5,031 nt of DNA from Chloroflexota bacterium. Its GTDB lineage: Bacteria; Chloroflexota; Limnocylindria; Limnocylindrales; CSP1-4. Under the pieces are notes generated by a model, which made no database searches, was not told the origin of the DNA, and worked only from the letters and a program-made list of their open reading frames with translations. The DNA lies in contig JACDAH010000137.1 of assembly GCA_013695505.1 (NCBI GenBank), positions 1 to 5,031 of the forward strand. The letters are read 5' to 3'. Both the position numbers and the translations under genes were made by a program. This document shows positions 1 to 4,613 of this stretch, one piece after another. The first letter of the stretch is position 1; each line of letters begins with the position of its first letter.

Positions 1-4
1 TCTC

Positions 5-886
5 GTGACGATCTTCCTCGTCGCGGCTTGCGGCCCCGGCGGGAGCGGCGGCCCCTCGTCGGGCGCGTCGGTCGACCCCGACGCGCTCCGGGTCGTCGCG
101 ACGACCACGGTCCTTGCCGACATCGTCGCCGCCGTCGGTGGCCGGCGCGCCTCCGTCCACTCCATCATCCCGCCCGGCGTCGGACCGGAGGACTACGAGC
201 CGAAGCCCGACGACGCCCGAAAGCTGGCCGACGCCCAGCTGATCGTCTCAAACGGGGTGGGCCTCGACAACTTCCTCGACCGCCTCATGTCCTCTGGCGG
301 TGGCGGCTCCACGCCGCGGCTGGTCCTGGGCGACGGCCTCCCGACGATCGACGTCGACGGCGAGCCGAACCCCCACTTCTGGCTCGACCCGACGATCGTC
401 AAGACCGGCTACGTCCCGAAGATCGTCGCCGCCCTGTCGTCCGCCGCGCCCGTGGACAAGGCGATGTTCGAGGCAAACGCGGCGGCCTACACAACGCAGC
501 TCGACGCGCTCGATCAGGAGCTCCAGGCCCAGGTCGCCACCATCCCTCCGGCGATCCGCAAGCTCGTGACATTCCATGACGCCTTCCCGTACTTCGCCCG
601 CCACTTCGGGTTCGAGCTGGTCGGGGTCGTCGTCGCCAACGTCGGTCAGGAGCCGAACGCGGCCGAGCTCGCGGCGCTCGTCGAGAAGGTCAAAGCGGTG
701 CACGTCACTGCCGTCTTCTCCGAGGCCCAGTTCAATCCCAAGCTCGCCCGGACGCTGGCCGAGGAGGCGGGGATCGCGAAGGTTGTCACCACGCTCTACA
801 ACGACGCCCTGGGGCCGGCCCCGGCCGACAGTTATCCGGGCATGATGCGCTGGAACGTCCAGCAGATCGTGGAGGCCCTCCGCTGA
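5..886 (+). CDS. Metal ABC transporter substrate-binding lipoprotein (ZnuA/TroA-like, cluster A-I), 5' end probably outside window
   Basis: Extracytoplasmic binding protein that captures Zn2+ or Mn2+ and delivers it to the permease encoded downstream. A lipobox-like VAAC places the lipidated Cys at residue 9 (counting from the GTG at 5), followed by a Gly/Ser-rich tether. Only eight residues precede the Cys, too short for a signal peptide, so the true start is probably upstream of the window. The family fold is visible: TTTVLADIVAAVGG (33-46), PEDYEPKPDDARKLADAQL (61-79), NPHFWLDP (122-129), FHDAFPYFARHFG (190-202), FSEAQFNPKLARTLAEEAG (238-256) and NDALGP (266-271), ending in a typical MMRWNVQQIVEAL. 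Expected ligands H124, H191 and D267 are present. The usual first His of the P-H-x-Y-E motif is Glu (E62). There is no His-rich loop of the kind seen in many ZnuA proteins. The stop codon overlaps the proposed start of the ATPase gene. The family call is firm; metal specificity is inferred. Confidence 0.93.
   Translation: MTIFLVAACGPGGSGGPSSGASVDPDALRVVATTTVLADIVAAVGGRRASVHSIIPPGVGPEDYEPKPDDARKLADAQLIVSNGVGLDNFLDRLMSSGGGGSTPRLVLGDGLPTIDVDGEPNPHFWLDPTIVKTGYVPKIVAALSSAAPVDKAMFEANAAAYTTQLDALDQELQAQVATIPPAIRKLVTFHDAFPYFARHFGFELVGVVVANVGQEPNAAELAALVEKVKAVHVTAVFSEAQFNPKLARTLAEEAGIAKVVTTLYNDALGPAPADSYPGMMRWNVQQIVEALR
871..875 (+). promoter_or_regulatory. Shine-Dalgarno GGAGG supporting a CTG start at 883
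   Basis: GGAGG lies inside the last codons of the binding-protein gene, 7 bases before CTG at 883-885. The CTG overlaps the TGA stop at 884-886 as CTGA, the same geometry as the common ATGA coupling overlap. The motif also encodes part of the conserved V-E-A-L ending of the upstream protein, so its presence could be partly coincidental. Confidence 0.55.
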
Positions 887-1839
887 GCAGCCCGTCCAGC
901 CAGTCCGACCCGTCCAGCGTCTCTGGACCGTCGAACCCGTCTAGCCCGTCGGGCCCGCGCCTCCCGCTGGCGGCCGATCCCCTCGTTGGCAGCACCCCCG
1001 AGGCACCGGCTGTCGTCGCCCCGGGCGAGCCGACGGTCGTCCTCGAGCATGTGACCGCGGGCTACGGTCGCCGGGTCGCCCTCGCCGACGTCAACCTGAC
1101 CGTCCGGGCCGGTTCGCTCCTGGCCGTGATCGGCCCGAACGGTGCAGGCAAGAGCACCCTGCTCAAGCTGATCGCGGGACTGCTCAAGCCGGACATCGGG
1201 ACCGTGAGCGTCCTCGGCGCCGCGCCGGGGGTGGAGGCACGATCCGTCGCGTATGTCCCTCAGGCGGAGGCCGTCGACTGGGACTTTCCGGTGACGGTCG
1301 GTGAGGTCGCGATGATGGGGCGCTACGCCCGGCTTGGGTTCGGGCGACGGCCCGGCCGGATCGATCGCGAGCGGGTCGATGCCGCCCTCGAGACGGTCGG
1401 CATGCACGGCCAGGTCGAACGCCAGATCGGGGCGCTGTCGGGTGGCCAGCGGCGGCGGGTCTTCCTCGCTCGGGCGATCGCCGCAGAGCCCCAGCTGTAC
1501 CTGCTCGACGAGCCGGTCACCGGCGTCGACGCCACGACCCAGGAAGAGCTGATGGACGTGCTCGAGGCGGAGGCGCGGGCCGGCAAGACGGTCATCGCCT
1601 CGACTCACGACCTGATCTGCGCCGCCCAGCGCTTCCACCAGGCCGCGTTCGTCAACGGCCGGATCGTGGCGACCGGTCCCGCCGCGATGGTCCTCGACCG
1701 CCAGCTCCTGTCCGACACGTACGGCGGACACGTCCTCGTCCTGCCCGGCGACGACGGCGGCCGGCTTGTCCTCGACGATGCCCATCACCACGATCAGGCG
1801 CCCGGCGGCGAATCGCACTACCACGAGGGCTCGCACTGA
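883..1839 (+). CDS. Metal ABC transporter ATP-binding protein (ZnuC/TroB-like), probable CTG start
   Basis: ATPase that powers metal import by the complex made with the flanking genes. Numbered from CTG 883 (318 residues; subtract 56 for GTG 1051), it has Walker [10 protein letters not shown] (84-92), the Q-loop glutamine in [12 protein letters not shown] (Q127), signature LSGGQ (185-189), Walker B LYLLDEP (205-211) and the H-loop histidine in STHDL (H242). Conserved VDWDFPVTV after the Q-loop is typical of Mn/Zn importers. The first ATG/GTG/TTG in frame is GTG 1051, but it falls after the conserved first strand VVLEHV, which must then be translated from a non-standard start. The extension is a Ser/Pro/Gly-rich linker with GC-rich third positions. 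The C-terminus is His-rich (H301-303, H312, H314, H318), suggesting metal binding. The stop overlaps the permease ATG by one base (TGATG). The family is certain; the start is a judgement, and a sequencing error at 883 is the main alternative. Confidence 0.9.
   Translation: MSSPSSQSDPSSVSGPSNPSSPSGPRLPLAADPLVGSTPEAPAVVAPGEPTVVLEHVTAGYGRRVALADVNLTVRAGSLLAVIGPNGAGKSTLLKLIAGLLKPDIGTVSVLGAAPGVEARSVAYVPQAEAVDWDFPVTVGEVAMMGRYARLGFGRRPGRIDRERVDAALETVGMHGQVERQIGALSGGQRRRVFLARAIAAEPQLYLLDEPVTGVDATTQEELMDVLEAEARAGKTVIASTHDLICAAQRFHQAAFVNGRIVATGPAAMVLDRQLLSDTYGGHVLVLPGDDGGRLVLDDAHHHDQAPGGESHYHEGSH
889..958 (+). repeat. Degenerate short tandem repeat (CCGTCNARC-like) encoding a Ser/Pro linker
   Basis: Between the binding-protein stop and the ATPase core, units such as CCGTCCAGC, CCGTCGAAC, CCGTCTAGC and CCGTCGGGC recur at spacings near 9-10 bases. 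In the ATPase frame they read as [15 protein letters not shown] and SGP triplets, a low-complexity, probably disordered N-terminal segment. Slipped-strand expansion is the likely origin (inference). Confidence 0.6.
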
Positions 1840-2711
1840 TGGATCCGATCGGGTTCTTCGCCGATCCGCTTGCCTATGTCTTCATGCAGCGCGGCCTCGT
1901 GGCGGCGATCCTCGTCGGGATCGTCTGCGCGGTGATGGGGACGTTCGTCGTGTTGAAGGGTCTGGCCTTCATCGGGGACGCGGTCAGCCATGCGGCATTT
2001 CCGGGTCTTGTCATCGCGTTCATGCTCGGTCTGCCGCTATACCTCGGCGGCGCGGTCGCCTCGGTCGGGACGGCGCTCGCGATCGGGTTTGTCTCGCGTC
2101 GTGGCCGGCTCCGCTTCGACACGACGGTCGGCGTCCTGTTCGCCGGTACGTTCGCCCTCGGCATCCTGCTGTTCTCCACGATCAAGAACTACGTGGCCGA
2201 CCTCCTGGGCTATCTGCTCGGGAACGTCCTGGGCATCGGGGTCGGCGATCTGATCCAGGTCGCAGTCCTGGGCATTGTCGTCCTCGTCATCGTCATCGCG
2301 ATCCGCAAGGAGCTCCTCTACGCAACCTTCGATCCGCTCGGGGCCGCAGCGTCAGGACTGCCGGTCGGGGCGCTCGAGTACCTGCTGCTCGCCCTTCTCG
2401 GGGTGACGATCGTGGTCAGCATCCAGGCGGTCGGGATCGTCATGGTCGTGGCCATGCTCGTCACGCCCGCCGCGACCGCGCAGCTGCTCGTCGTCCGGTT
2501 CGAACGGCTGATGGTCGTTGCCGCGGCGCTCGCGACCGTCGCGGCGATCAGCGGCCTCTACCTCAGCTTCTATCTGAACCTGGCATCGGGGGCCTCGATC
2601 GTGCTGATCGAGACGCTGTTCTTCCTGATCGCACTGGTCCTGGGGCCCCGGAGCGGACTGCTCGCCGGCCGCTCCACGCGCCGGGGTGCCGTGGGGGTCG
2701 AGCCGGCCTGA
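1839..2711 (+). CDS. Metal ABC transporter permease (ABC-3 family, ZnuB/TroC-like)
   Basis: Inner-membrane channel subunit, 290 residues, normal for the family. It is strongly hydrophobic with roughly eight or nine membrane segments, for example around residues 19-40, 52-69, 71-85, 97-113, 134-155, 179-200, 200-220, 224-246 and 252-269. Family motifs include GLAFIGDAVSHAAFPG (41-56) and the coupling-loop sequence FDPLGAAASGLPV (164-176), which contacts the ATPase. Start: ATG 1839 shares its A with the ATPase stop (TGATG), and GAGGG at 1825-1829 lies 9 bases upstream, so translation is probably coupled. Only one permease gene follows the ATPase, so the complex probably uses a homodimer (family knowledge). 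The Arg/Gly-rich tail after residue 270 is cytoplasmic by the positive-inside rule. No uptake-regulator site is visible, because the operon promoter is outside the window. Confidence 0.95.
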   Translation: MDPIGFFADPLAYVFMQRGLVAAILVGIVCAVMGTFVVLKGLAFIGDAVSHAAFPGLVIAFMLGLPLYLGGAVASVGTALAIGFVSRRGRLRFDTTVGVLFAGTFALGILLFSTIKNYVADLLGYLLGNVLGIGVGDLIQVAVLGIVVLVIVIAIRKELLYATFDPLGAAASGLPVGALEYLLLALLGVTIVVSIQAVGIVMVVAMLVTPAATAQLLVVRFERLMVVAAALATVAAISGLYLSFYLNLASGASIVLIETLFFLIALVLGPRSGLLAGRSTRRGAVGVEPA

Positions 2712-2714
2712 TTC

Positions 2715-2726
2715 GGGCAGGTGCCC
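2715..2726 (+). terminator. Weak hairpin after the permease stop
   Basis: GGGCA-GG-TGCCC begins 3 bases after the permease stop. The perfect stem is only 5 bp, the loop is 2 bases (so the real pairing is shorter), and no T-tract follows. It may help end the operon transcript, but the evidence is thin. Confidence 0.2.
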
Positions 2727-2761
2727 TGTGCCTTGAGGTCCCGTGGTCCCGTGCCTGTGCC
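2725..2761 (+). repeat. Small direct repeats in the intergenic region
   Basis: GGTCCCGT occurs twice in tandem (2737-2744, 2745-2752), flanked by two copies of CCTGTGCC (2725-2732, 2754-2761). No reading frame, promoter or protein site is evident. Together with the 188-bp repeat copy at 2806 this fills the non-coding stretch from the permease stop to the DUF2630 stop; I see no gene there. Confidence 0.4.
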
Positions 2762-2805
2762 GCTGGGCTCGTGCCTCGCACCGCCGGGACTCATGTCACC
2801 GGGTC

Positions 2806-2992
2806 GTTCACTCAACGATCGAGTGCGACCAGATCAGCACACCGAGGCAGGCCGGCGTCGCGTTGGGTCATCAGACGAGCGAATCCGACCGATTCGGAGC
2901 CCGTGCGGGCGCCAGGAGGGGCCAATTCGCGCGACCACGTCGCATACGATCGTTCAACGACCGGATCCGCCGATTTCGGTCATCGAGTGAAC
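2806..2992 (+). repeat. Repeat family copy 1: 187-bp element with 8-bp inverted ends (MITE-like)
   Basis: The element starts GTTCACTC and ends GAGTGAAC, a perfect 8-bp inverted terminus. By hand alignment it matches the reverse complement of 4183-4371 with about 23 mismatches and one 2-base gap (about 88%). Exact shared runs are the first 32 bases (2806-2837), 26 bases at 2857-2882 and 20 bases at 2896-2915. Inside, 2812-2829 is a 15/18 inverted match to 2939-2956, and GGAGCCCG-TG-CGGGCGCC (2896-2913) can form a hairpin with one A/G mismatch. It lies between the permease stop and the DUF2630 stop, so it would be downstream of both convergent genes. No conserved frame is shared by the copies, because the 2-base gap shifts it. 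A non-autonomous mobile element or a structured intergenic repeat are both possible. I do not recognise the family. Confidence 0.8.
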
Positions 2993-3017
2993 GAATGGGC
3001 CGCCAGAACGGCTCGGG

Positions 3018-3263
3018 CTATTGCTGGTAGCGCTCCACGATCTCGGCCGGGCGCGGCTCCGCTTCGCTCGGATCGAGGCCCGCCGCACGTCGGGCCGCAC
3101 GCTGGTGGAGGAGGTCGTAGGCGCGGTCGAGCTCAACTTTGATCGCTTCGAGCCGCTCGTGTTCCTCGGCCGTCAACCCGTGGCCGTCGCCGGCGTGCTG
3201 CCAGAGGTGCTCCTCCTCATCGGAGAGGGAATTGATCCGTCCGAAGACATCGTCGTCGGGCAC
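3018..3263 (-). CDS. DUF2630 family protein
   Basis: An 81-residue acidic, helical protein of unknown function. It begins PDDDVFGRINSLSDEEEHLW and carries the family pattern D-x-x-x-x-x-I-N-x-L-x-x-E-E, then LEAIKVELDRAYDLLHQR and a closing AEPRPAEIVERYQQ, which match my memory of DUF2630 proteins (about 80 residues, common in high-GC soil bacteria). Heptad-like Leu/Ile spacing at residues 30-60 suggests a helical hairpin or short coiled coil. The start was chosen at GTG 3263 because AGGAG (3269-3273) lies 5 bases upstream and the family begins with this D-rich stretch. A longer frame to 3356 would run through the strong hairpin at 3334-3373 and adds non-conserved residues. It is the last of three same-strand small genes and ends 25 bases from repeat copy 1. 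Function is unknown. Confidence 0.85.
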   Translation of the reverse strand: MPDDDVFGRINSLSDEEEHLWQHAGDGHGLTAEEHERLEAIKVELDRAYDLLHQRAARRAAGLDPSEAEPRPAEIVERYQQ

Positions 3264-3268
3264 GGCGG

Positions 3269-3273
3269 CTCCT
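3269..3273 (-). promoter_or_regulatory. Ribosome binding site AGGAG that decides the DUF2630 start
   Basis: On the - strand AGGAG is followed by 5 bases and then GTG at 3263. This selects the short 81-residue form over any start further upstream. Confidence 0.7.
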
Positions 3274-3333
3274 ATGACGCTCCTCGTGAACGTGGCGTGG
3301 GGATGGTACGCCGATCGGCTCGATCCCCGGGAA

Positions 3334-3373
3334 TCGAAGAACCCACGCCGGGGCACCGGCGAGGGTTCTTCGA
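3334..3373 (-). terminator. Strong 17-bp hairpin, probable intrinsic terminator of the 67-residue protein gene
   Basis: The arms TCGAAGAACCC (3334-3344) and GGGTTCTTCGA (3363-3373) pair perfectly over 11 bp. Inside them CGCCGG (3346-3351) and CCGGCG (3356-3361) pair over 6 bp, with one A/A mismatch between the two blocks and a 4-base loop. It starts 12 bases beyond the - strand stop at 3386. The 3' arm reads GGGTTCTTCGA on either strand, giving a short T-rich run without a true T-tract. The near symmetry would let it act in both directions. Confidence 0.7.
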
Positions 3374-3385
3374 ATTGGTTGGGAT

Positions 3386-3589
3386 CTACGTGTCGAGGAT
3401 GCGGTCGGCCTTGCGGTCGATCTTCGCCTTCTCGCTCCCGGTCAGGTTACCCGCCTTCTCCTGCTGCGACGCACGCGCCTTGGCGTTGCGCGCGTGGGAT
3501 TTGTCGGGCATCGGGTACTTGTGCTCTTCGGGCAGACCGAAGGTCGAGTCCTTCAGGTTGTCGCGCTTCTTCTCGCTCAGGGTCGCCAT
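3386..3589 (-). CDS. Small Lys-rich protein, possibly DUF6582-like
   Basis: A 67-residue, highly charged protein with no signal peptide or membrane segment. It starts MATLSEKKRDNLKDSTFGLP. The core FGLPEEHKYPMPDKSHARNA (residues 17-36) resembles the F-x-L-P-x-E-x-K-Y-P-x-x-D-x-S-H-x-x-N-A pattern of small proteins and phage-protein segments that I associate, from memory, with DUF6582. The tail GSEKAKIDRKADRIL is probably helical. Start: ATG 3589 with GGAGG at 3597-3601, 7 bases upstream, an excellent site. A longer open frame reaches 4519 but crosses repeat copy 2 and has no conserved sequence before this Met. It is flanked by the DUF4242-like gene upstream and a strong terminator downstream, so it may be its own unit. 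The gene is convincing; its function is unknown. Confidence 0.83.
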   Translation of the reverse strand: MATLSEKKRDNLKDSTFGLPEEHKYPMPDKSHARNAKARASQQEKAGNLTGSEKAKIDRKADRILDT

Positions 3590-3702
3590 GAGACGTCCTC
3601 CAGTTGGGGGTCGCCTCTGGTGTACCGCACCCCGGATCAGGCGCGGGCGGCGGAGGGAGTTGGGAGCGTTGCAGCCGCGTTGAGAGTGGCGGGAGCCAGA
3701 CG

Positions 3703-3719
3703 CCGGGCGAAGTCGCCGG
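3703..3719 (-). terminator. Weak hairpin downstream of the DUF4242-like gene
   Basis: CCGGGCGAAGTCGCCGG can form a short GC stem (CCGG with CCGG and CG with CG) with one bulged G and a 4-base loop, starting 9 bases beyond the - strand stop at 3729. No T-tract follows. The rest of 3590-3728 shows only the ribosome binding site of the next gene; no promoter could be assigned with confidence. Confidence 0.25.
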
Positions 3720-3728
3720 AGCGAACCG

Positions 3729-3977
3729 CTACGCGCCCTGCTCGACCTCGTGGAGGGTGTGGGCTTCGAGGCCATGGGCCTCACGATGGACGCGGGCGGC
3801 CGTCTCGCGGTCCGGGGCGTCGACGAGGCAGAAGACCTTGCCGGCCTCCTCGTCGACCCAATACGACTTGTAGTTGACGCCGTATGCGCCCTGGACGCGA
3901 ACGTCGGCTTCGTGGGCGCCGGCGACGGCCTCGGCCGTGACGCCGGGGATGTCGTGGATGTCCATGTACGTCGGCAC
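3729..3977 (-). CDS. DUF4242 / SCO4226-like (nickel-binding type) small protein
   Basis: An 82-residue cytoplasmic protein beginning PTYMDIHDIPGVTAEAVAGA, then GAYGVNYKSYWVDEEAGKVFCLVDAPDRE and AARVHREAHGLEAHTLHEV. The order (short beta strand, helix, then Y-K-S-Y-W-V-D-x-x-x-G-K-x-F-C-L-x-D-A-P, then a helix with REAHG) matches DUF4242, a small ferredoxin-like alpha/beta family. Its named member SCO4226 of Streptomyces coelicolor is described as nickel-binding (from memory). Several His residues, among them H8, H22, H69 and H73, are available, but I cannot assign ligands. Start: GTG 3977 with AAGGAG at 3984-3989, 6 bases upstream; an in-frame ATG at 3965 would be shorter and poorly placed. 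It is the first of three small - strand genes. Family call good, metal binding inferred. Confidence 0.85.
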   Translation of the reverse strand: MPTYMDIHDIPGVTAEAVAGAHEADVRVQGAYGVNYKSYWVDEEAGKVFCLVDAPDRETAARVHREAHGLEAHTLHEVEQGA

Positions 3978-4051
3978 GGAGATCTCCTTGTTCCTACGGG
4001 CTCGGCGCGTCGTGATCGACGTCCACGGCTCACTACGGCGGCTCTGGGCCG

Positions 4052-4101
4052 CCCGGATCGCGCCTCATGCCCCCGGATCGCGCGGTGCAACAGTCTTGCA
4101 C
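4052..4101 (-). promoter_or_regulatory. Candidate regulatory region: 12-bp direct repeats next to an inverted repeat
   Basis: CCCGGATCGCGC occurs at 4052-4063 and 4072-4083, exactly 20 bases apart, about two helical turns. Directly beside it is a perfect inverted repeat GTGCAA-CAGTC-TTGCAC (4085-4101). All lie 75-125 bases upstream of the DUF4242-like start, where operators would sit. No convincing -10/-35 pair could be assigned. The regulator is unknown. Confidence 0.35.
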
Positions 4102-4161
4102 GAAACGAGGCCGAACCTGTCTCGAAACTCGCGGCGCCGCGCTCGGCCTGGCGCCCGGAAG

Positions 4162-4182
4162 GGCTCGGCACGCGGCCGAGCC
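4162..4182. repeat. 8-bp perfect hairpin abutting repeat copy 2
   Basis: GGCTCGGC-ACGCG-GCCGAGCC is a perfect 8-bp stem with a 5-base loop that ends exactly where GTTCACTC of repeat copy 2 begins. It has no T-tract on either side. It could be a terminator-like structure or the site into which the repeat inserted. Copy 1 has no equivalent hairpin at its matching edge. Confidence 0.5.
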
Positions 4183-4371
4183 GTTCACTCGATGACCGGA
4201 ATCGACGGCCCTGCTCGTTGAGCGATCGAATGCGACATGGTGGGGCGGATTGGACTCTTCTGGCGCCCGCACGGGCTCCAAATCGGTCGGTATCGCTCGT
4301 CTGATGACCCAACGCGACCAGCCGACCTTGCTCGGTGCCCTGATCTGGTCGCACTCGATCGTTGAGTGAAC
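4183..4371 (-). repeat. Repeat family copy 2: 189-bp element, inverted relative to copy 1
   Basis: The element has the same GTTCACTC...GAGTGAAC ends as copy 1 and is about 88% identical to it in reverse complement. Shared exact runs lie at 4340-4371, 4293-4318 and 4260-4279. The central hairpin (within 4260-4279) is fully conserved, while the flanking bases differ at many positions. The internal inverted arms are again 15/18 matched, although the right arm has diverged from that of copy 1. The 4 bases AGCC occur on both sides (4179-4182, 4372-4375), which could be a target-site duplication but could be chance; copy 1 has none. A TCACCGGG stretch shortly outside the same end in both copies may mean the true element is a little longer on that side. 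Confidence 0.8.
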
Positions 4372-4612
4372 AGCCCGGTGAGACGCGCCTGTCATTGAGG
4401 TACCGGTGCGGCCTCCCGGCTGACCCTCGAGTGACCGCGCAGTACAGCGCTGCGGGTGGGGCGCTGATGTTCGGCGACGCACCGGATTGAGATGACCATA
4501 CGCGCGTTGACAGCTCCACCGGACTTGCCCGGGCGGAGTCGCCTGCTGATCGCGGCCCGAAACGGGAGCTGTATGTGCGGCGACGCGGCGACGTCCCGGA
4601 CCGAGCTCGGCC
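4372..4612. other. Intergenic region without a convincing gene
   Basis: Non-coding stretch between repeat copy 2 and the msrA stop. Open frames here are short, lack a ribosome binding site and resemble no family I know. It holds a TTGACA at 4507-4512 without a matching -10, and a TCGAGTGA at 4428-4435 that recalls the repeat terminus but lacks the rest. Confidence 0.5.
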
Positions 4613-4613
4613 C
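4598..4613 (-). terminator. Possible hairpin at the end of msrA
   Basis: On the - strand GGGCCG-AGCT-CGGTCC can form a 6-bp stem (one G-U pair) with a 4-base loop. It begins at the last base of the msrA stop codon. No T-tract follows, so termination is uncertain. Confidence 0.3.

Noticed and set aside
832..1836. 334-codon - strand open frame opposite the ATPase
   Set aside because: It is antisense to a gene with all ABC motifs; its composition is that of an antisense shadow in high-GC DNA.
1766..3142. Long + strand open frame of 458 codons across the end of the ATPase, the permease and the intergenic repeat
   Set aside because: It overlaps the clear permease in another frame, is Arg-rich as GC-rich shadow frames are, and matches no family.
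3021..3683. 220-codon + strand open frame
   Set aside because: It is antisense to two convincing small genes with ribosome binding sites and shows no family resemblance.
4304..4369. 21-codon + strand mini-ORF inside repeat copy 2
   Set aside because: The 2-base gap relative to copy 1 breaks the frame, so it is not conserved between copies.
2806..4371. CRISPR array or tandem repeat array
   Set aside because: There are only two copies, in opposite orientation and over 1 kb apart, with no regular spacers.
4428..4435. Third, degenerate terminus of the repeat (TCGAGTGA)
   Set aside because: Only about 8 bases match and nothing else of the element is present nearby.
4507..4512. Perfect TTGACA as a -35 box
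   Set aside because: No -10-like hexamer lies 16-18 bases downstream and no + strand gene follows.
3590..4519. Upstream extension of the 67-residue protein to a 377-codon - strand frame
   Set aside because: The extension runs antisense-frame through the DUF4242-like gene and repeat copy 2, is low-complexity Arg/Ser-rich, and the internal ATG has an excellent ribosome binding site.
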